The notes below the pieces were generated by a model. The model saw only the letters and a program-made list of their open reading frames with translations. It searched no databases and was not told the DNA's origin. The translations under genes and the position numbers were made by a program. A DNA stretch of 8,530 bases from Candidatus Izemoplasma sp. (lineage in GTDB: Bacteria; Bacillota_I; Bacilli_A; Izemoplasmatales; Izemoplasmataceae): contig SLPE01000022.1 in the NCBI GenBank assembly GCA_007132145.1, positions 1 to 8,530 of the forward strand, written 5' to 3'. Every line of letters begins with the position of its first letter. Position 1 is the stretch's first letter. Below are positions 5,871-8,530 of this stretch, piece after piece.

Positions 5871-6689
5871 ATGCAAGACAAAACAACGACTTACCATCCG
5901 AAGAACCGCAATCCGGCTCCGATCAAGTACATGGCCGTCGGCGCGCACCACGACGATGTCGAAATCATGGCCACCGACGGTATCCTCAAGGGCCAGACCG
6001 ACAACGGCAGTTTTTGCGCCGTCATCGCCACGGACGGCAGGGGAAGCGCGCGTAGCGGCACATACGCCGATTACAGCGACGAACGGATGGCGCAGACACG
6101 CACCGAAGAACAAAAAGCCGTCGCGGAACTCGGTCGCTATCACAGTGTCATCTTCTTGAACCACACGAGCGCTTCGGTCAAGACCGATCCCGCCGAAGAC
6201 GTCGTCGCTTCACTCGTCGACGTCTTCAGGACCACCCGTCCCGAAGTGCTCTACACCCATAATCCCTTCGATAAGCATACGACGCACGTCCAACTTCTCA
6301 AACGCGTCGTCGAGGCACTCAGACGTCTCCCTTCCGAACACCGCCCGAAGCTCTACGGTGTCGAAGTCTGGCGGGACCTCGACTGGCTCGTCGACGCCGA
6401 CAAGACCGTCTTCGACGTCACTGCGGGCCGCGACTTGACGAAAGCGCAACTCGCGCGCTTCGATTCCCAAGTTGCCGGCGGGAAGCGCTACGACCTCGCC
6501 ACGGAAGGACGTCGACTCGCGCATGCGACGTATTTCGAAAGCCATGACGTCGATGCGGCGACCCAGCTCGTCTTCGCCATCGACATGTCCGCACTCATGG
6601 AAGACGACGCCTTGTCGCTCGAAACGTTCGCAAAACACTTGATCGACCGATTCAAGGACGACGTCCTTGAACGGATCCGCAGCGGTTGA
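5871..6689 (+). CDS. PIG-L / LmbE-family N-deacetylase
   Basis: A 272-residue cytoplasmic protein of the PIG-L/LmbE family. These are zinc enzymes that remove acetyl groups from GlcNAc-containing compounds (PIG-L, MshB, BshB and diacetylchitobiose deacetylases). The N-terminal metal motif is AHHDDVE (25-31), a variant of AHPDDxE. By analogy with MshB, His26 and Asp29 would bind zinc and Asp28 would be the general base. HTTH (136-139) supplies the third zinc ligand, probably His139. TDGRGS (54-59) matches the conserved TxG turn. The ATG at 5871 is chosen because the GAGG at 5861-5864, overlapping the ROK stop, is six bases from it; a GTG at 5859 has no ribosome site. The eight-base gap to the ROK gene suggests coupling. 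The neighbours suggest an amino-sugar substrate, but a role in bacillithiol-like synthesis cannot be excluded. Confidence 0.9.
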   Translation: MQDKTTTYHPKNRNPAPIKYMAVGAHHDDVEIMATDGILKGQTDNGSFCAVIATDGRGSARSGTYADYSDERMAQTRTEEQKAVAELGRYHSVIFLNHTSASVKTDPAEDVVASLVDVFRTTRPEVLYTHNPFDKHTTHVQLLKRVVEALRRLPSEHRPKLYGVEVWRDLDWLVDADKTVFDVTAGRDLTKAQLARFDSQVAGGKRYDLATEGRRLAHATYFESHDVDAATQLVFAIDMSALMEDDALSLETFAKHLIDRFKDDVLERIRSG

Positions 6690-6710
6690 GACCGCAGGAG
6701 TTGATGTGAC

Positions 6711-7547
6711 ATGCGCCCCCGCTTCGATTTCGGGTTGTTCACGATGCCCGCGTACGAATTTTTCGCCATTCTTGGCGCCGTTCTCGCTTTCGCGCTCGTT
6801 TTGACGTTGAACGCGAAACACAAAGCGTTCCGGATGCCGCTCGTCGATGTCGTCTTGTTCTTCCTCTACGTCTTGCTCGGTGTGTTCATCGGAGGCAGGC
6901 TCTTGTTCGCGATCACGCAAATCCCGCTCATGATCGAGGATCCTTCGGTCATCGCTTCGGTATTCTTGCTCGGTGGTCAAGTGTTCTACGGCGGTCTCAT
7001 CGGCGGCATCGTCGCCGGGTTCCTCTATGTCAAGGCCTATGGCCTCGACCCCGTCGTCTATATCCGTCTCGCCACCATCGCCATCCCTTTGGGTCACGGT
7101 TGCGGGCGCCTCGGGTGTTTCTTCACCGGATGCTGTCACGGAAAACCGACCGATTCGATATTCGGTGTCCGTTTTCCCGACAGCGCACTTCATCCCGGCG
7201 GCAGTGAACCGTTGCATCCGACGCAATTGTATGAAACGGGATTCAACGCACTCTTGTTCGCGGTCCTCTTGCTCATCCTCTTTCGCTACCGCGGCAAGAA
7301 CCGCTGGTTGATCCCCGGCACATATCTGCTCGCCTATCCGCTTTTCCGCTTTTCCGTGGAGTTCCTCCGCGGCGACGACTTGCGTGGCATGGCGTTGTTG
7401 TCTACATCGCAGTGGATCAGCATCCCTCTCTTCATCCTGGGCGTATGGATGGTCTCCGGAAAGTTCAAAGCCCCGCGATTCCTACAAAAAACGCCGCCGT
7501 GGTCGAAAAAGCACCGCGAACGGCTGAAAAAGAACGCATCGGCGTGA
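6711..7547 (+). CDS. Lgt-family (prolipoprotein diacylglyceryl transferase-like) membrane protein
   Basis: A 278-residue polytopic membrane protein with about seven hydrophobic segments (near 15-34, 44-66, 85-107, 117-130, 178-192, 200-212 and 233-249) and a basic C-terminus. It belongs to the Lgt family, whose known member transfers diacylglycerol from phosphatidylglycerol to the lipobox Cys of prolipoproteins. Family motifs are HPTQLYE (169-175), RFSVEFLR (213-220, equivalent to E. coli R239xxxE243) and GCGRLG (130-135). Compared with E. coli Lgt, the His103 position reads Tyr93 (VFYGG) and the Asn146 position reads Cys136, in a cysteine-rich GRLGCFFTGCCHGKPT segment. It may be the housekeeping Lgt of a divergent lineage or a paralogue with another activity. 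AGGAG lies ten bases before the ATG, and the gene is 21 bases downstream of the deacetylase gene, so it is probably co-transcribed. Confidence 0.88.
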   Translation: MRPRFDFGLFTMPAYEFFAILGAVLAFALVLTLNAKHKAFRMPLVDVVLFFLYVLLGVFIGGRLLFAITQIPLMIEDPSVIASVFLLGGQVFYGGLIGGIVAGFLYVKAYGLDPVVYIRLATIAIPLGHGCGRLGCFFTGCCHGKPTDSIFGVRFPDSALHPGGSEPLHPTQLYETGFNALLFAVLLLILFRYRGKNRWLIPGTYLLAYPLFRFSVEFLRGDDLRGMALLSTSQWISIPLFILGVWMVSGKFKAPRFLQKTPPWSKKHRERLKKNASA

Positions 7548-7594
7548 ATGACAGTGACCCGTTCTTACGACAGCGAAGAAACAACCGTATACAT

Positions 7595-7610
7595 GGACAC
7601 CGAATTGTCC
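7595..7610. repeat. Short inverted repeat in the rpiR-type gene promoter region
   Basis: GGACA (7595-7599) and TGTCC (7606-7610) form a perfect 5-base inverted repeat with a 6-base centre. It lies at the -35 position, ending ten bases before the TATAAT. The size and place fit a small dimeric operator, perhaps for autoregulation by the RpiR-type protein. The arms are short, so this is tentative. Confidence 0.35.
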
Positions 7611-7617
7611 CGTCTTG

Positions 7618-7626
7618 TGTTATAAT
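7618..7626 (+). promoter_or_regulatory. Extended -10 promoter of the RpiR-type regulator gene
   Basis: TGTTATAAT is a perfect TATAAT (7621-7626) with an extended -10 TG. There is no convincing -35 at the right distance (a TGGACA at 7594-7599 is 21 bases away). Transcription would start near 7633, about 30 bases before the regulator's ATG. No terminator was seen between the Lgt-like gene and this point, so read-through from the upstream operon is also possible. Confidence 0.75.
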
Positions 7627-7662
7627 CATAATGCCTACATCGTTTTCGGGGGAGGTGTTGCA

Positions 7663-8508
7663 ATGAGCGTCATGATGAACATGCTCAGGTACAAGGACAA
7701 CTTGAGCCTGAGTGAAAAAGCCGTTCTCGATTATTTGATCGAACACAAATCGACCATCAAGGATTTCACCGTCGAAACGATCGCCAAACGTGCCTACACA
7801 TCTCCGGCCTCGGTCGTCAGGATGTGTCAAAAACTCGGATACAAAGGCTTCAAGGATTTCAAGATTGACTTCATCCTCGCCAACGCCAAGATTGAAATTC
7901 CCGAAAACAAGGAATACGAAGACGTCGTCCTCAACAAAGACAGAAACTGTGGCCGAACCGCCATCGAAAACAACATCCGCGTCCTTGAAGATACGTTGCG
8001 TCTCTACGATGAAGAAACGATTCAAAAAGCCGCGGAAATCATCATGAATGCGCGCAAGATCCTCATCTTCGGCAAAGGATCGTCCTATCTGGTGTGCAAG
8101 GACCTGGAAATGAAGCTGCGACGCATCAACAAGTTTTGCATCGCCCAGGGCGAGTCTCACGATCAGCTCGTCGACGCGTCCTTCATCAATCAGAAGGATG
8201 TCGTCATCTTCATCTCCAACTCCGGCAAGACCCAGGAAATCATCAGCGCGGCCCTCGTCGCTTCGGAAAACAAGGCGCACATCATCAGCATCGTCAAATT
8301 CGGAAGTTCGATGCTCTCTGAGCTGTCCGATGTCGTCTTGTTCACCTCATCGTTCGAAGGCGAGTTCCGTAGTGCGGCGATGACGTCACGGATATCCCAG
8401 ATGTGCATGGTCGACGCCCTTTTCGCCAAATGCGCCCACATCGACATCGACCGTTCCTTGAGAACGTTACGCACGACGTACAAGACCTTCAAGAAATTCA
8501 AGCGCTGA
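7663..8508 (+). CDS. RpiR-family transcriptional regulator (HTH + SIS sugar-phosphate domain)
   Basis: A 281-residue cytoplasmic regulator of the RpiR family. Residues 15-67 form the HTH_6 domain; TSPASVVRMCQKLGYKGFKDF (46-66) matches the conserved S-A-V-R-C-KLGY-GF-F recognition region. The SIS domain covers about 115-258, with a GKGSS loop at 137-141 and the phosphosugar-binding SNSGKTQEI at 185-193. Such proteins sense phosphorylated sugars, including amino-sugar phosphates (MurR, for example). A GGGGGAGG (7648-7655) lies seven bases before the ATG at 7663, so an upstream in-frame extension to 7615, which would begin before the promoter, is rejected. Lying next to a kinase, a deacetylase and a GH18 gene, it is a good candidate local regulator. 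Which promoter it binds is not shown by the sequence. Confidence 0.93.
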   Translation: MSVMMNMLRYKDNLSLSEKAVLDYLIEHKSTIKDFTVETIAKRAYTSPASVVRMCQKLGYKGFKDFKIDFILANAKIEIPENKEYEDVVLNKDRNCGRTAIENNIRVLEDTLRLYDEETIQKAAEIIMNARKILIFGKGSSYLVCKDLEMKLRRINKFCIAQGESHDQLVDASFINQKDVVIFISNSGKTQEIISAALVASENKAHIISIVKFGSSMLSELSDVVLFTSSFEGEFRSAAMTSRISQMCMVDALFAKCAHIDIDRSLRTLRTTYKTFKKFKR

Positions 8509-8510
8509 CC

Positions 8511-8524
8511 TTGATCGATATCAA
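8511..8524 (+). terminator. Possible start of a hairpin after the RpiR-type gene, cut by the window end
   Basis: TTGAT (8511-8515) and ATCAA (8520-8524) are complementary around a four-base loop, two bases after the regulator's stop codon. The stem is short and AT-rich. No T-run is visible before the sequence ends, so a terminator cannot be confirmed. Confidence 0.2.
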
Positions 8525-8530
8525 AGGACC

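Noticed and set aside
6210..7226. A 338-codon open frame on the minus strand, antisense to the deacetylase and Lgt-like genes
   Set aside because: Both sense genes show family motifs and ribosome sites. The antisense product is a low-complexity Asp/Glu/Arg-rich chain with no recognisable domain, as expected from the strong GAC/GTC/TTC codon bias read backwards.
7548..7625. A 25-codon open frame starting directly after the Lgt-like stop (MTVTRSYDSEE...) and ending in the regulator's -10 box
   Set aside because: There is no clear ribosome site, no hydrophobic or other recognisable character, and it overlaps promoter elements. Translational coupling to the Lgt-like gene cannot be excluded, but there is not enough to call a gene.
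7465..8280. A 271-codon minus-strand frame antisense to the RpiR-type gene
   Set aside because: The sense frame has a complete HTH and SIS domain, promoter and ribosome site; the antisense product shows no family features.

Overview
The window reads as chromosomal DNA from a Gram-positive-type bacterium, most likely Bacillota or a relative near the Mollicutes that keeps the standard code. Supporting this are GGAG/AGGAGG-type ribosome sites, sigma-A-like promoters with perfect TATAAT boxes, an RpiR regulator, and a surface lipoprotein built from InlB/Flg_new-type repeats. The DNA is moderately GC-rich by eye (not counted). All ten complete genes end in TGA, which rules out the Mycoplasma code in which TGA means Trp. 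The taxonomic placement is an inference.

Left part (1-1775, minus strand): a tightly packed, translationally coupled operon for a multisubunit Na+/H+ antiporter of the Mrp/Mnh type. In transcription order it reads mrpE, mrpF, mrpG, a DUF4040/MbhD-like gene, an MbhE-like gene, then the start of mrpB, which runs off the left edge. The C-terminal domains that Bacillus fuses into MrpA are separate small genes here, and E-F-G come first. That is the layout of archaeal Mbh/Mrp-type modules rather than of the Bacillus A-to-G operon.

Middle (1782-4518): a short control region for the mrp operon contains a weak promoter candidate and an inverted repeat. Next is a large minus-strand gene for a lipoprotein with three InlB-like repeats, a stretch of unknown fold, an Ig-like domain and a C-terminal GH18 (chitinase-like) catalytic domain. 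A terminator hairpin starts inside the last codons of this gene. The GH18 gene faces away from the next operon across a divergent promoter region.

Right part (4519-8508, plus strand): a consensus promoter drives an atypical ROK-family kinase gene, a PIG-L/LmbE deacetylase gene and an Lgt-family membrane protein gene. An RpiR/SIS regulator gene follows with its own extended -10 promoter. Reading these together, the GH18 lipoprotein may cut GlcNAc-containing glycans outside the cell, the deacetylase and kinase may process the released amino sugar, and the RpiR protein may sense a sugar phosphate. This pathway is inferred from gene families and neighbourhood; no gene here fixes the substrate. 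No RNA genes, CRISPR arrays, insertion sequences or phage genes were seen.
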